Shown: piece by piece, positions 27,658-37,109 of the stretch
Layout of the letters: every line of letters starts with the position of its first letter
Numbering within the stretch: position 1 is the first letter of the stretch
NCBI RefSeq assembly: GCF_000716535.1
Contig: NZ_JNWV01000035.1
Span: 73,279-137,278 of the forward strand
Length of the DNA: 64,000 bases
Direction: 5' to 3'
DNA from: Streptomyces flaveolus
GTDB lineage: Bacteria; Actinomycetota; Actinomycetes; Streptomycetales; Streptomycetaceae
Translations under genes and position numbers: made by a program
The notes under the pieces: model-generated
Told to the model about the DNA's origin: nothing
The model's input: the letters and a program-made list of their open reading frames with translations, nothing else
The model's database searches: none

Positions 27658-28193
27658 CCGGCACAACCACGACCTTCACGTTCCGTCCCGTCGACCCGCT
27701 GACCGACGCCGAGCTGCTGCACTCCTGGGTCACCCATCCCAAGGCGGCGTTCTGGATGATGCGGGACGCACGGCTGGAGGACGTCGAGCGCGCCTACAGG
27801 GAGATCGCGGCGGACGAGCACCACCACGCGCTGCTCGGGCTGCGGGACGGCACGCCCGTCTTCCTGATGGAGAAGTACGACCCCGCGCACCGGGAGCTGG
27901 CCGGGCTGTACGAGCCGCGGCCGGGCGATGTCGGCATGCACTTCCTGACCCCGGCCACCGACACCCCTGTGCACGGGTTCACCAGGGCCGTCATCACCGC
28001 GGTCATGGCCCATCTCTTCGAGGACCCGGCGGTGCGGCGGGTCGTCGTCGAGCCGGACGTCCGCAACGAGGCGGTGCACGCCCTGAACGCGGCCGTCGGG
28101 TTCGTGCCCGAGCGGGAGATCGACAAGCCGGAGAAGCGGGCGCTGCTGAGCTTCTGCACCCGCGAGCAGTTCGAGGAGGCGGTGACCGCATGA
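27654..28193 (+). CDS. desC: N-hydroxycadaverine acyltransferase
   Basis: This 179-aa GNAT-type siderophore acyltransferase (AlcB/RhbD class) transfers succinyl, acetyl or other acyl groups from CoA to N-hydroxycadaverine. Typical parts: [49 protein letters not shown] and the acyl-CoA region [24 protein letters not shown]. Overlaps of 4 nt with desB (ATGA) and with desD show a tightly coupled operon. Confidence 0.94.
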   Translation: MTGTTTTFTFRPVDPLTDAELLHSWVTHPKAAFWMMRDARLEDVERAYREIAADEHHHALLGLRDGTPVFLMEKYDPAHRELAGLYEPRPGDVGMHFLTPATDTPVHGFTRAVITAVMAHLFEDPAVRRVVVEPDVRNEAVHALNAAVGFVPEREIDKPEKRALLSFCTREQFEEAVTA

Positions 28194-29959
28194 CCCTCGC
28201 CGACGCCGTGGCCCATCTGTCCCCCGAACGCTGGGCGACCGCCAACCGGCTGCTGCTGCGCAAGGCGCTCGCCGAGTTCGCACACGAGCGGCTGATCACG
28301 CCCGAGGAGGACGGCGGCCGGTACGTCGTCCGCAGCGACGACGGGCACACCACCTACCGGTTCAGCGCCGTGCGGCGGGCCCTCGACCACTGGGAGATCG
28401 ACCCCGGTTCCCTCACCCGGCACCGCGACGGCACCGAACTCCCGCTGGCCGCACTGGACTTCTTCATCGAGCTGAAGGAGTCGCTGGGGCTGAGCGACGA
28501 GATCCTGCCGGTCTACCTGGAGGAGATCTCCTCCACCCTCTCGGGCACCTGCTACAAGCTCACCAAACCCCGCGTGACCTCCGCGGAACTGGCGCGGAGC
28601 GGCTTCCAGGCGATCGAGACGGGGATGACCGAGGGCCACCCGTGCTTCGTCGCGAACAACGGGCGGCTCGGCTTCGGCGTCCACGAGTACCTGTCGTACG
28701 CGCCGGAGACGGCGAGCCCCGTGCGGCTGGTGTGGCTGGCCGCGCACCGCTCGCGGGCCGCGTTCACGGCCGGCGCCGGGATCGAGTACGAATCCTTCCT
28801 GCGGGAGGAGCTGGGCGAGAAGACGGTGGAGCGGTTCCGCGCCGTCCTCACCGACCGGGGCCTGGACCCCGCCGACTACCTGTTCATCCCGGTCCACCCC
28901 TGGCAGTGGTGGAACAAGCTCAGCGTCACGTTCGCCGCCGAGGTGGCCCGCCGGCACCTGGTCTGCCTGGGCGAGGGCGACGACGAGTATCTGGCCCAGC
29001 AGTCGATCCGCACCTTCTTCAACTCCAGCGACCCGCACAAGCACTATGTGAAGACCGCCCTGTCGGTCCTCAACATGGGCTTCATGCGCGGCCTGTCCGC
29101 CGCCTACATGGAGGCGACCCCGGCCATCAACGACTGGCTGGCCGCGCTGATCGACAGCGACCCGGTGCTGAAGGCGACGGGTCTGTCCATCATCCGGGAG
29201 CGGGCCGCCGTCGGCTACCGGCACCTGGAGTACGAGCGGGCCACCGACCGTCACTCGCCGTACCGCAAGATGCTGGCCGCGCTGTGGCGGGAGAGCCCGG
29301 TGCCCTCGCTGCGGGACGGCGAGACCCTCGCCACCATGGCCTCGCTGCTGCACGTGGACCACGAGGGCGCCTCCTTCGCGGGCGCGCTGATCGAGCGGTC
29401 GGGCCTGGCCCCGGTGGAGTGGCTGCGGCAGTACCTGCGGGCCTACTACACCCCGCTGCTGCACAGCTTCTACGCCTACGACCTGGTGTTCATGCCGCAC
29501 GGCGAGAACACGATCCTGGTGCTGCGGGACGGGGCCGTGCAGCGGGCGGTCTACAAGGACATCGCCGAGGAGATAGCCGTCATGGACCCGGACGCGGCCC
29601 TGCCGCCGGAGGTCCGGCGCATCCGCGTGGAGGTCCCCGAGGACAAGAAGCTGCTGTCCGTCTTCACGGACGTCTTCGACTGCTTCTTCCGCTTCCTCGC
29701 CGCCCACCTCGCCGCCGAGGGCGTCCTGGAGGAGGACGACTTCTGGCGCACGGTCGCCGAGGTCACCCGCGAGTACCAGGAGGCGAACCCGGAGCTGGCC
29801 GGCAAATTCCGCCAGTACGACATGTTCGCCCCCGAGTTCGCGCTGTCCTGCCTGAACCGTCTCCAGCTGCGCGACAACAAGCAGATGGTGGACCTCGCCG
29901 ACCCGTCCGGCGCGCTCCAGCTGGTCGGCACCCTGAGGAACCCGATCGCCGGTTTCTGA
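28190..29959 (+). CDS. desD: Desferrioxamine siderophore synthetase (NIS, IucA/IucC family)
   Basis: This 589-aa NRPS-independent siderophore synthetase uses ATP to oligomerise and cyclise the hydroxamate units into desferrioxamines. Motifs: TEGHP (147-151) with NNGRLGFG, HPWQWW (236-241), a core KTALSVLNMGFMRGLSA, and HGENTILVLRDGA near residue 437. The last gene of desABCD, it is followed by a strong hairpin terminator. Confidence 0.95.
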   Translation: MTLADAVAHLSPERWATANRLLLRKALAEFAHERLITPEEDGGRYVVRSDDGHTTYRFSAVRRALDHWEIDPGSLTRHRDGTELPLAALDFFIELKESLGLSDEILPVYLEEISSTLSGTCYKLTKPRVTSAELARSGFQAIETGMTEGHPCFVANNGRLGFGVHEYLSYAPETASPVRLVWLAAHRSRAAFTAGAGIEYESFLREELGEKTVERFRAVLTDRGLDPADYLFIPVHPWQWWNKLSVTFAAEVARRHLVCLGEGDDEYLAQQSIRTFFNSSDPHKHYVKTALSVLNMGFMRGLSAAYMEATPAINDWLAALIDSDPVLKATGLSIIRERAAVGYRHLEYERATDRHSPYRKMLAALWRESPVPSLRDGETLATMASLLHVDHEGASFAGALIERSGLAPVEWLRQYLRAYYTPLLHSFYAYDLVFMPHGENTILVLRDGAVQRAVYKDIAEEIAVMDPDAALPPEVRRIRVEVPEDKKLLSVFTDVFDCFFRFLAAHLAAEGVLEEDDFWRTVAEVTREYQEANPELAGKFRQYDMFAPEFALSCLNRLQLRDNKQMVDLADPSGALQLVGTLRNPIAGF

Positions 29960-29974
29960 CGACCGCACAGACCT

Positions 29975-30013
29975 GACGGGCACCCCGGAGTACGGTCCTC
30001 CGGGGTGCCCGTC
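29975..30013. terminator. Bidirectional terminator between desD and the GH20 gene
   Basis: A perfect 15-bp stem (29975-29989 with 29999-30013) around a 9-nt loop lies between the convergent desD and hexosaminidase genes. Confidence 0.85.
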
Positions 30014-30023
30014 GGCCTTCGGG

Positions 30024-31628
30024 TCAGCGTGCCGGCCAGGGCACCTGCGGTGAGCGGTAGTAGTGGATGCCGAGGGCGTCCCAGCGGGGGCCCTGTGCCG
30101 CCAGCCGGACCCGGTAGGCGTTCCAGTCGTGGGTGGCCGCCGGTGACCAGCCCAGCTCGGCCGCGCCGGCGAGCCGGGGGAACGCCATGTACTCGATCTC
30201 GGCGGTGTTCGTCACGTTCTCCGTCCACAGGGGTGCCTCGACGCCCCGGACCGCCGAGGCCGGCACCCCGGCGAGATAGGCGCCCGGATCCCAGTCGTAC
30301 GACCGCTTCACCTCCACCAGGCCCGCCCAGTCCTGACCGGGGCCGGTGTCCCGCGTGTACTTCATGTCGAGGTAGGTCCGGTCGGCCGGGGACAGGATCA
30401 GGCCCGTGCCGTTCCGGGCGGCCTGGGCGACCTGTGCCTTCTCCGCCGCGCTGGTGTCGTCCAGGCCCCAGTACTGGGCGAGGGCGCCCTTCGCCGGGTG
30501 CGCGCCGGTGAGCTGGTGCCAGCCGATGACCGTCTTGCCGTAGCGGGCGACGACCGGCTGCGCCCGGTCCATGAACGTCACGTAGTCCGCGTGGCTGGTG
30601 GAGTGCGCCTCGTCGCCGCCGATGTGCAGATAGCGGCCGGGGGTGAGGGCGGCCAGCTCCCGGACGACGTCGTCCACGAAGTCGTAGGTGACCTCCTTGG
30701 GCACGCACAGCGAGCTGAAGCCGACCTCGGTGCCGGTGTACAGCGGTGGTGCCACGCCGTCGCAGTTGAGCCGGGCGTAGGAGGCGAGGGCCGCGTTGGT
30801 GTGGCCGGGCATGTCGATCTCGGGCACGACCTCCAGGTAGCGGGAGGCCGCGTACCGCACGATCTCCCGGTAGTCGGCCTTGGTGTAGTGGCCGCCCGGG
30901 CCGCCGCCGACCTGGGTGGAGCCGCCGTAGGAGGCCAGGCGCGGCCAGGAGTCGATCGCGATGCGCCAGCCCTGGTCGTCGCTGAGGTGCAGATGCAGCT
31001 CGTTGACCTTGTAGAGCGCCAACTGGTCGATGTACCGCTTCACCTGGGCGACCGTGAAGAAGTGCCGGGAGACGTCGAGCATGGCGCCCCGGTAGGCGTA
31101 GCGGGGGCGGTCCTGCACGGTGCCGCCGGCGATCAGCCAGGGGCCGGGCTGGACGGTCTTCCTCTCGACGGCCGCCGGGAGGAGCTGGCGCAGGGTCTGC
31201 ACGCCGTGGAAGAGCCCGGCGGGGGTGCGCGCGGTGAGGGTGACACCGCCCGCGCCGCTGTGCAGCCGGTAGCCCTCGGCGCCGAAGTCGCCCTGTCCCA
31301 GCCTGAGTCGGATGCCGCCGGTGCCGTGGTCGGTGACCGGCAGCGGATAGCCTGTGGCCGGGCGCAGCAGGCCGGCCAGGTAGTCGCCGATGCGGCGGAC
31401 CTCGGCGGATCCGTCGACGCGGACCCGGGTGTCCCGGGTGATGCGGTACGGCGTTCCGCCCGGGGTGACCGAGGCCGGGGCCGGGACCACGCGGTTCAGG
31501 GGGGTCGGGGTGGCGGCCTGCGCCGTGCGGTCCGCGCCGAGGGTGCCGACGCCGGCCGCCGCGAGCAGCAGCAGCAGGGAACCGAGGACGTGGGACAGGC
31601 GGGGAGTCGTGCCGTGGTTCCGTCTCAC
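30024..31628 (-). CDS. Secreted beta-N-acetylhexosaminidase (GH20)
   Basis: This 534-aa enzyme starts at a GTG after GAAGGGAG. A signal peptide runs to about residue 39 (QAATP). A GH20b-type domain (about 45-170) precedes the catalytic barrel, with LHLHLSDDQGWRIAID, MPGHTNAALASY and the catalytic Asp339-Glu340 in HIGGDEAHS. It releases GlcNAc from chitobiose-type ends outside the cell, feeding the GlcNAc/DasR network. A DasR-like element lies 34-49 bases upstream. An open frame continues upstream to 31928, but the signal peptide fixes the start. Confidence 0.93.
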   Translation of the reverse strand: MRRNHGTTPRLSHVLGSLLLLLAAAGVGTLGADRTAQAATPTPLNRVVPAPASVTPGGTPYRITRDTRVRVDGSAEVRRIGDYLAGLLRPATGYPLPVTDHGTGGIRLRLGQGDFGAEGYRLHSGAGGVTLTARTPAGLFHGVQTLRQLLPAAVERKTVQPGPWLIAGGTVQDRPRYAYRGAMLDVSRHFFTVAQVKRYIDQLALYKVNELHLHLSDDQGWRIAIDSWPRLASYGGSTQVGGGPGGHYTKADYREIVRYAASRYLEVVPEIDMPGHTNAALASYARLNCDGVAPPLYTGTEVGFSSLCVPKEVTYDFVDDVVRELAALTPGRYLHIGGDEAHSTSHADYVTFMDRAQPVVARYGKTVIGWHQLTGAHPAKGALAQYWGLDDTSAAEKAQVAQAARNGTGLILSPADRTYLDMKYTRDTGPGQDWAGLVEVKRSYDWDPGAYLAGVPASAVRGVEAPLWTENVTNTAEIEYMAFPRLAGAAELGWSPAATHDWNAYRVRLAAQGPRWDALGIHYYRSPQVPWPAR

Positions 31629-31661
31629 AAGCGCTCCCTTCGGAAGGGGGTGACCGTCAGA

Positions 31662-31677
31662 GATGGTCGAGACCACT
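31662..31677. promoter_or_regulatory. DasR-responsive-element-like operator
   Basis: GATGGTCGAGACCACT contains TGGTCGAGACCA, one base from the core TGGTCTAGACCA of the DasR 16-bp element. It sits in the divergent gap between the hexosaminidase (start 31628) and the DUF4429 gene (start 31708). GlcNAc-6-phosphate relieves DasR repression in Streptomyces, so this gives a direct reason for chitin-dependent expression of the hexosaminidase. Confidence 0.7.
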
Positions 31678-31707
31678 GTCCCGCAGATCGGGTGGAACAA
31701 TCCCCGC

Positions 31708-32580
31708 ATGGCGGAAATCATCCAGAAGGACGGTACTTGGGCCTTCGACGGGGACGCCCTGCGCCTCACCCCGGGCCGGGACAAGAACGTGGGCCTGCTC
31801 CGCCGCGAGCTGGGCGAACTCATCGTACCGCTCGGCGCTTTGGCGGGTGTCTCCTTCGAACAGGGCCGCAAGTCGGGGCGGCTCAGGCTGCGGCTGCGCG
31901 ACGGCGCCGACCCGCTGCTGCACGCCACCGGGGGCCGGCTCGCCGAGCCGCACGACCCCTACCAGCTCATGGTGGAGCCCGACCGGTACGGCGTCGCCGA
32001 GTACGTCGCCGACGAGGTGCGCAACGCCCTGCTGCTGGACGGGGTGTCGCCGGACCCGGTCGACGGGTATCTGCTGCCGGGCCCGTCCCTGCCGGTGTCC
32101 GCCTCGGCCGGGGACGGCACGGCGGGCTTCGACGGGGAGCGGGTGCGGCTGGAGTGGAACTGGAAGGCCGAGGAGGCCAAGGCCTCCGCCGGGCCGCGCA
32201 CGATCCCCCTCGCGGACATCACCGGCGTCGAGTGGCAGCCGGCGGCCGGCCTGGAGAACGGGCACCTGCGGTTCCTCGTGCGTGGCGCCCCGGTCACCGC
32301 ACCGCCCAAGTACGACCCGAACGCGGTCGAGCTGTGGGGCTTCAAGAAGGATCCGCTGATGGCACTGGTCGCGGCGGCCGTGCAGGCGCGTCTGCCGCAT
32401 CCTTCGGCGGCGGAGCCGGACGTACGGCAGGACGCGCCCCGGCCGGGCACGGAGCCCGCCGGGGACGACCACGACGTGCTGCTGCGCCGGCTGCGCGAGC
32501 TGGGTGAGCTGCACCGTGACGGGGTGCTGACGGACGAGGAGTTCGCCCTGGCCAAGGGGGCGGTCCTCAAGCGCCTGTGA
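31708..32580 (+). CDS. DUF4429 protein with C-terminal SHOCT-like domain
   Basis: This soluble 290-aa protein has two DUF4429 (PH-like) repeats, about residues 1-120 (IIQKDGTWAFDGDALRLTPG) and 130-235 (GTAGFDGERVRLEWNWK), and a C-terminal short SHOCT-type helix-pair ending LRRLRELGELHRDGVLTDEEFALAKGAVLKRL. SHOCT modules mediate oligomerisation. Function unknown. The ATG at 31708 is chosen because the conserved family start begins there; the in-frame ATG at 31663 overlaps the DasR-like site. Confidence 0.82.
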   Translation: MAEIIQKDGTWAFDGDALRLTPGRDKNVGLLRRELGELIVPLGALAGVSFEQGRKSGRLRLRLRDGADPLLHATGGRLAEPHDPYQLMVEPDRYGVAEYVADEVRNALLLDGVSPDPVDGYLLPGPSLPVSASAGDGTAGFDGERVRLEWNWKAEEAKASAGPRTIPLADITGVEWQPAAGLENGHLRFLVRGAPVTAPPKYDPNAVELWGFKKDPLMALVAAAVQARLPHPSAAEPDVRQDAPRPGTEPAGDDHDVLLRRLRELGELHRDGVLTDEEFALAKGAVLKRL

Positions 32581-32598
32581 GAAGGCGCTCGAGGACCG
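32561..32598. terminator. Hairpin overlapping the DUF4429 stop codon
   Basis: Two 16-nt arms, 32561-32576 and 32583-32598, pair with one mismatch around a 6-nt loop that contains the stop codon. It is placed between convergent genes and can serve both. Confidence 0.65.
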
Positions 32599-32614
32599 CG
32601 TGCTCGGCCGAGGC

Positions 32615-34195
32615 CTACTGGGCCTTGCGGGACACCGTGAAGTGGTCGATGCGGTCGCCGGTCTCGGCGATGCCCGACACCGTCAGAGTGGTCTGCCGGC
32701 CCTTCGGCGCGGGCGCGACGTCCACGCGCAGGAAGGAGTAGTTGAGGTAACGCACCCGGGACCAGGCGACGGTCTCGTCGACCTTGCCGTCCTTGGTGTT
32801 GACGAACGAGGCCACGGAGTCGGTCTCGTGCTCGTGCCCCTCGTAGGAGTCCGGGGCGGAGAACGCGTACAGGCTGCGGCCGGCCGCGCCCGCGGTGACG
32901 TAGACCACACCGTCGGTCTCGGGGTAGGCCGTGCCGCCGATCGGCAGCTTCCTGGTGACCTTGCCCGCCTTGATGACGTCGGTGCGCTCGTACTGGTGGT
33001 TGTGGCCGTTGATGACCAGGTCCACCGTGTACTTCTCGAACAGCGGCACCCACTCCTGGCGCACGCCGCCCTCCGAGGCGTGCGCGGTGGAGGTGCAGTA
33101 GGCGCAGTGGTGGAAGAAGACGACGATGAAGTCGACGTCCTTCGACGCGCGGAACTTCTTCAGCTGGCCTTCCAGCCATTTGGTCTGGGTTCCGCCGGAT
33201 ATGCCGAGGTTCGCCGGGATCTCGAAGGAGACGTCGTTGGCGTCGAGCGAGATGACCGCCGTGTTGCCGTAGACGAAGGAGTAGACGCCCGGCAGGTTCT
33301 TCTTGTCGGGGCCGTTGTCCGGGAGGGTCCAGCGGGCTTCCTCGCCGCCGTAGCCGTTGGGCGAGTACCAGGCCTCCATGTCGTGGTTGCCGTACGCGGG
33401 CATCCACGGGACCTGCTTGGCGACCGACTCGGTCTGGTACAGGAACTGGTCCCAGGTGCGCGAGTCGAAGCCGGTGTCGCTGGTCTTGCCCGCGCCGGCC
33501 GGGTCGCCGTAGGCGATGTCGCCGGCGTGCAGGTGGAAGGCCGGGTTCTGGCCGAGGATCAGGGCGTTGTTGGCCAGGCCGTGGTAGCCGACGCCCTCGT
33601 CGCCGAAGGCGGTGAAGGTGAACGGAGCCTTGTGGGCGGGGGCGGTGGTGAACGTGCCCACCGTGCCCAGCAGGTGCGGCTCGGCCGGGTCGAAGCCCTC
33701 GTGGCCGACGCCGTAGTAGTAGGTCTTGCCGGGGCGCAGGTGGGTCAGCTTGGCGTGCAGGTAGTACTGGGTGTGGTCGCCGCTCGCGCCGACACCGGCC
33801 GGGGTGTAGAGGGTGCGGACCTCGGCCTCGATCTTGCGCGAGAGGTCCCAGGGGTGGGCGCCGATGCGGATGAACGGCTTCTTGACGGCGACCGGGACCT
33901 GCCAGGAGACGGTGATCTCGGTGCGCGGGTCGTTGCCGTAGGCGAGGTGGCGGCCGAAGGGGGCGACGAGGGCCCCGTCGACGTGCTCGGTGGCGGGGGC
34001 GGTCCCCTGGGTCGGCACGGCCGCCTGGGCGGTGGCGCCCGGCACGAACGCGCCACCCGCGACGGCGCCCAGCGTGACCGCGCCGCCCCTGATCATGGTG
34101 CGCCGCGAGAATCTGGCGCGCAGGTACTCATGCTGCTCGGCCATGCTCATGCGCGCGGCCAGCTTCTCGGGTACTCCCATACGAGGAATGTCCAT
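32615..34195 (-). CDS. Tat-exported purple acid phosphatase-type metallophosphoesterase
   Basis: This 526-aa protein has a Tat-like signal SRRTMIRGGAVTLGAVAGG at about residues 30-60. A fibronectin-like purple-acid-phosphatase N-domain follows (YGNDPRTEITVSWQVP, LTHLRPGKTYYYGVG). The metal-binding motifs come in order: GDEG, GDIAYGD, GNHDMEAW, VFFHHCAY and GHNHQYERT. This is the dinuclear-metal phosphatase set, so it should hydrolyse phosphate esters outside the cell. Start choice is weak because no ribosome site is clear; ATGs at 34180 and 34144 are alternatives. Confidence 0.9.
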   Translation of the reverse strand: MDIPRMGVPEKLAARMSMAEQHEYLRARFSRRTMIRGGAVTLGAVAGGAFVPGATAQAAVPTQGTAPATEHVDGALVAPFGRHLAYGNDPRTEITVSWQVPVAVKKPFIRIGAHPWDLSRKIEAEVRTLYTPAGVGASGDHTQYYLHAKLTHLRPGKTYYYGVGHEGFDPAEPHLLGTVGTFTTAPAHKAPFTFTAFGDEGVGYHGLANNALILGQNPAFHLHAGDIAYGDPAGAGKTSDTGFDSRTWDQFLYQTESVAKQVPWMPAYGNHDMEAWYSPNGYGGEEARWTLPDNGPDKKNLPGVYSFVYGNTAVISLDANDVSFEIPANLGISGGTQTKWLEGQLKKFRASKDVDFIVVFFHHCAYCTSTAHASEGGVRQEWVPLFEKYTVDLVINGHNHQYERTDVIKAGKVTRKLPIGGTAYPETDGVVYVTAGAAGRSLYAFSAPDSYEGHEHETDSVASFVNTKDGKVDETVAWSRVRYLNYSFLRVDVAPAPKGRQTTLTVSGIAETGDRIDHFTVSRKAQ

Positions 34196-34345
34196 GGCGT
34201 CTGAAACTCGTCTGTTCGGGCAACGAGTCGCAGGACGCGGGATGGACAGCTCACGAACAGAGCCCCATAAGAGTTTCAACAGCCGCTTGCCCGGAATCGG
34301 GCACGATTCTTGCGAAACAGGCGCCGGTACTCCAGGATCTACCGG

Positions 34346-34603
34346 GTGCACGACGAACTTGTTGATCACCTGACGCGGTCCACGCCCCTCAGCCGGGGCG
34401 AGGCGCTGCGTGTGGTCCAGGACGTGCTCGCCTACTTCGACGAGACGATCCAGGAGTTCGTCCGCCGCCGCCACCGTGAACTCCAGGCCCAGGGCCTGGT
34501 GAACACGGAGATCTTCGAACGGATCGGGGCGGACCTGAAGTACCGGGCGGTGGCGCCGCCGGAGCTGACGCTCAGGCAGCTGCGCCGCATGGTCTACGGC
34601 TGA
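34346..34603 (+). CDS. Small conserved actinobacterial protein upstream of glmS
   Basis: This 85-aa, all-helical, charged protein has LSRGEALRVVQDVLAYFDETIQEFVRRRH and a C-terminal PPELTLRQLRRMVYG. GTG at 34346 is proposed because the protein begins with VHDELVDHLTR there; an in-frame ATG lies at 34310. Homologues sit in the same place before glmS in related species as far as I recall. Function unknown; the helix density suggests a binding or regulatory adaptor. Confidence 0.7.
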   Translation: MHDELVDHLTRSTPLSRGEALRVVQDVLAYFDETIQEFVRRRHRELQAQGLVNTEIFERIGADLKYRAVAPPELTLRQLRRMVYG

Positions 34604-34665
34604 AACCAGCCGGAACCCGGCCGGCGACAGCCCGGCCCAGCGACAGCCAAGGGATACCTCTATAT

Positions 34666-36483
34666 ATGTGCGGAATTGTCGGATACATCGGGAAGCGTGA
34701 CGTCGCCCCCCTCCTCCTGGAGGGCCTCCAGCGCCTGGAGTACCGCGGCTACGACTCCGCGGGCATCGTCGTCACCTCCCCGAAGACGCCCGGCCTGAAG
34801 ATGGTCAAGGCCAAGGGCCGGGTGCGCGACCTGGAGGCCAAGGTCCCGGCGCGCTTCAAGGGCACCACCGGTATCGCCCACACCCGCTGGGCCACCCACG
34901 GCGCCCCGTCCGACGTGAACGCCCACCCGCACATGTCGGCCGACAGCAAGGTCGCCGTCGTCCACAACGGCATCATCGACAACGCCTCCGACCTGCGCCG
35001 CAAGCTGGAGGCCGACGGCGTCGAGTTCCTCTCCGAGACCGACACCGAGGTCCTCACCCACCTCATCGCCCGCTCGCAGGCCGGGAAGCTGGAGGACAAG
35101 GTCCGCGAGGCCCTGCGGGTGGTCGAGGGCACGTACGGCATCGCGGTCATGCACGCCGACTTCTCCGACCGCATCGTGGTGGCCCGCAACGGCTCCCCGG
35201 TCGTCCTCGGCATCGGCGAGAAGGAGATGTTCGTCGCATCGGACATCGCCGCCCTGGTCGCCCACACCCGGCAGATAGTGACGCTGGACGACGGCGAGAT
35301 GGCCACCCTCAAGGCCGACGACTTCCGCACGTACACCACCGAGGGCACCCGTACCTCGGCCGAGCCGACCACCGTGGAGTGGGAGGCGGCGTCGTACGAC
35401 ATGGGCGGTCACGACACCTACATGCACAAGGAGATCCACGAGCAGGCCGACGCCGTGGACCGCGTACTGCGCGGCCGCATCGACGACCGGTTCTCCACCG
35501 TGCACCTCGGCGGCCTCAACCTGGACGCCCGCGAGGCCCGGCAGATCCGCCGCGTGAAGATCCTCGGCTGCGGCACCTCGTACCACGCGGGCATGATCGG
35601 CGCCCAGATGATCGAGGAGCTGGCCCGCATCCCCGCCGACGCCGAGCCCGCCTCCGAGTTCCGCTACCGCAACGCGGTCGTCGACCCCGACACCCTGTAC
35701 ATCGCGGTCTCCCAGTCCGGTGAGACGTACGACGTGCTGGCCGCCGTGCAGGAGCTGAAGCGCAAGGGCGCGCGGGTCCTCGGCGTGGTCAACGTCGTCG
35801 GCTCGGCGATCGCCCGCGAGGCCGACGGCGGCATCTACGTGCACGCCGGCCCCGAGGTCTGCGTCGTCTCGACCAAGTGCTTCACCAACACCACGGTCGC
35901 CTTCGCCCTGCTCGCCCTGCACCTCGGCCGCACCCGCGACCTCTCGGTCCGCGACGGCAAGCGGATCATCGAGGGCCTGCGCAAGCTGCCGCAGCAGATC
36001 ACCGAGATCCTGGACCAGGAGGAGGAGATCAAGAAGCTGGCGGAGAGCTACGCCGACGCCCGCTCGATGCTCTTCATCGGCCGCGTCCGGGGCTACCCGG
36101 TGGCCCGCGAGGCCTCCCTGAAGCTCAAGGAGGTCTCCTACATCCACGCCGAGGCCTACCCCGCCTCCGAGCTGAAGCACGGCCCCCTGGCCCTCATCGA
36201 GCCGGCCCTCCCCACGGTCGCGATCGTCCCCGACGACGACCTGCTGGAGAAGAACCGCGCGGCCCTGGAGGAGATCAAGGCCCGCGAGGGCAAGATCCTC
36301 GCGGTGGCCCACCAGGACCAGGAGAAGGCGGACCAGACGATCATCGTCCCGAAGAACGAGGACGAACTGGACCCGATCCTGATGGGCATCCCCCTGCAAC
36401 TCCTCGCGTACCACACGGCGAAGGCCCTCGGCCGGGACATAGACAAGCCCCGCAACCTCGCCAAGTCGGTGACGGTGGAGTAG
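34666..36483 (+). CDS. glmS: Glutamine-fructose-6-phosphate aminotransferase
   Basis: This 605-aa enzyme makes glucosamine-6-phosphate for cell-wall precursors. Cys2 (MCGIVGYIG) is the glutaminase nucleophile after Met removal; RLEYRGYDSAGI and the ammonia-tunnel part HTRWATHG follow. Two SIS isomerase domains come after, with CGTSYHAG and SQSGETYD, then LKLKEVSYIHAEAYPASELKHGPLALIE, ending KSVTVE. Streptomyces carry more than one glmS; which paralogue this is cannot be decided here. The start context is unusually AT-rich (ctctatatatg) after a weak AAGGGAT site. Confidence 0.95.
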   Translation: MCGIVGYIGKRDVAPLLLEGLQRLEYRGYDSAGIVVTSPKTPGLKMVKAKGRVRDLEAKVPARFKGTTGIAHTRWATHGAPSDVNAHPHMSADSKVAVVHNGIIDNASDLRRKLEADGVEFLSETDTEVLTHLIARSQAGKLEDKVREALRVVEGTYGIAVMHADFSDRIVVARNGSPVVLGIGEKEMFVASDIAALVAHTRQIVTLDDGEMATLKADDFRTYTTEGTRTSAEPTTVEWEAASYDMGGHDTYMHKEIHEQADAVDRVLRGRIDDRFSTVHLGGLNLDAREARQIRRVKILGCGTSYHAGMIGAQMIEELARIPADAEPASEFRYRNAVVDPDTLYIAVSQSGETYDVLAAVQELKRKGARVLGVVNVVGSAIAREADGGIYVHAGPEVCVVSTKCFTNTTVAFALLALHLGRTRDLSVRDGKRIIEGLRKLPQQITEILDQEEEIKKLAESYADARSMLFIGRVRGYPVAREASLKLKEVSYIHAEAYPASELKHGPLALIEPALPTVAIVPDDDLLEKNRAALEEIKAREGKILAVAHQDQEKADQTIIVPKNEDELDPILMGIPLQLLAYHTAKALGRDIDKPRNLAKSVTVE

Positions 36484-36500
36484 CGGACGCAAGACAGAAC

Positions 36501-36536
36501 GGACCCCCACGTGTGCCACCTTTCACGTGGGGGTCC
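36501..36536 (+). terminator. Terminator after glmS
   Basis: Stem of 13 bp, 36501-36513 with 36524-36536, loop of 10 nt, followed by a short T-run (tttc). It lies 17 bases after the glmS stop and before the convergent membrane-protein gene. Confidence 0.85.
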
Positions 36537-36554
36537 TTTCCGTGCTGCTCGACT

Positions 36555-37109
36555 TCAGCCGGCGGCCGTCACCCCCCGGCCCGCAGCACGCCCCGGAAGG
36601 GCCGTCGGCCAGTGGGCGAGCGCCGCCGTCGCCGCGTACCAGGCCACCGCCCCCGAGGCGACGGCCACCCACCCCCCGGCCTTCGCGAGAGCGGAACTGT
36701 CGGCGAAGGCCGCCACGGCCAGCACCACCATCGCCAGGAACAGCAGCCCGTGCAGGAGCTGGCCGAGGGTGTCCCCGCCGGCGACGGTCAGCGTGAGGGC
36801 GACCAGGGCGAACAGCAGCAGGAGGAGTCCGGCCGCGTTGGCCGAGCCGTGGTCCGACACGGCCCAGGTGAACCACAGGGCGCCGAGGGCGACGTACCCC
36901 ACGCCGGAGGCGCCGTCACGCAGGGCCAGCAGACCGACCAGGAACAGGGCGACTCCGCCCACGTAGTGGGCCACGGTCACGGCGTCGGCGGCACCCACGC
37001 CGTCGATGACACCGGTCGTGCCCAGCCCGAATGCCAACAAGGTGATCGCCAGGGCCAGTCGGCCGACCACGGTGGTGCTCACGCTTCCCGCAGAGACGTC
37101 GTTGTCCAC
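36555..37109 (-). CDS. GPR1/FUN34/YaaH-like six-helix membrane protein
   Basis: This 184-aa protein starts at a GTG behind GAAGGGAG. Six hydrophobic spans are evident: VVGRLALAITLLAFGLGTTGV, VAHYVGGVALFLVGLLAL, GYVALGALWFTWAV, AAGLLLLLFALVALTLTVAG, LHGLLFLAMVVLAVAAFA and GGWVAVASGAVAWYAATAA. This fits the acetate/succinate-transporter-like GPR1/FUN34/YaaH group by topology, but the classic NPAPLGL motif is not seen, so substrate is unknown. It stands alone between the glmS terminator and the stress-protein gene. Confidence 0.65.
   Translation of the reverse strand: MDNDVSAGSVSTTVVGRLALAITLLAFGLGTTGVIDGVGAADAVTVAHYVGGVALFLVGLLALRDGASGVGYVALGALWFTWAVSDHGSANAAGLLLLLFALVALTLTVAGGDTLGQLLHGLLFLAMVVLAVAAFADSSALAKAGGWVAVASGAVAWYAATAALAHWPTALPGRAAGRGVTAAG

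Noticed and set aside
34660..36519. 619-codon open frame on the minus strand across the whole glmS gene
   Set aside because: It mirrors glmS codon bias (GC at third positions); no ribosome site or domain; GlmS motifs on the plus strand are complete.
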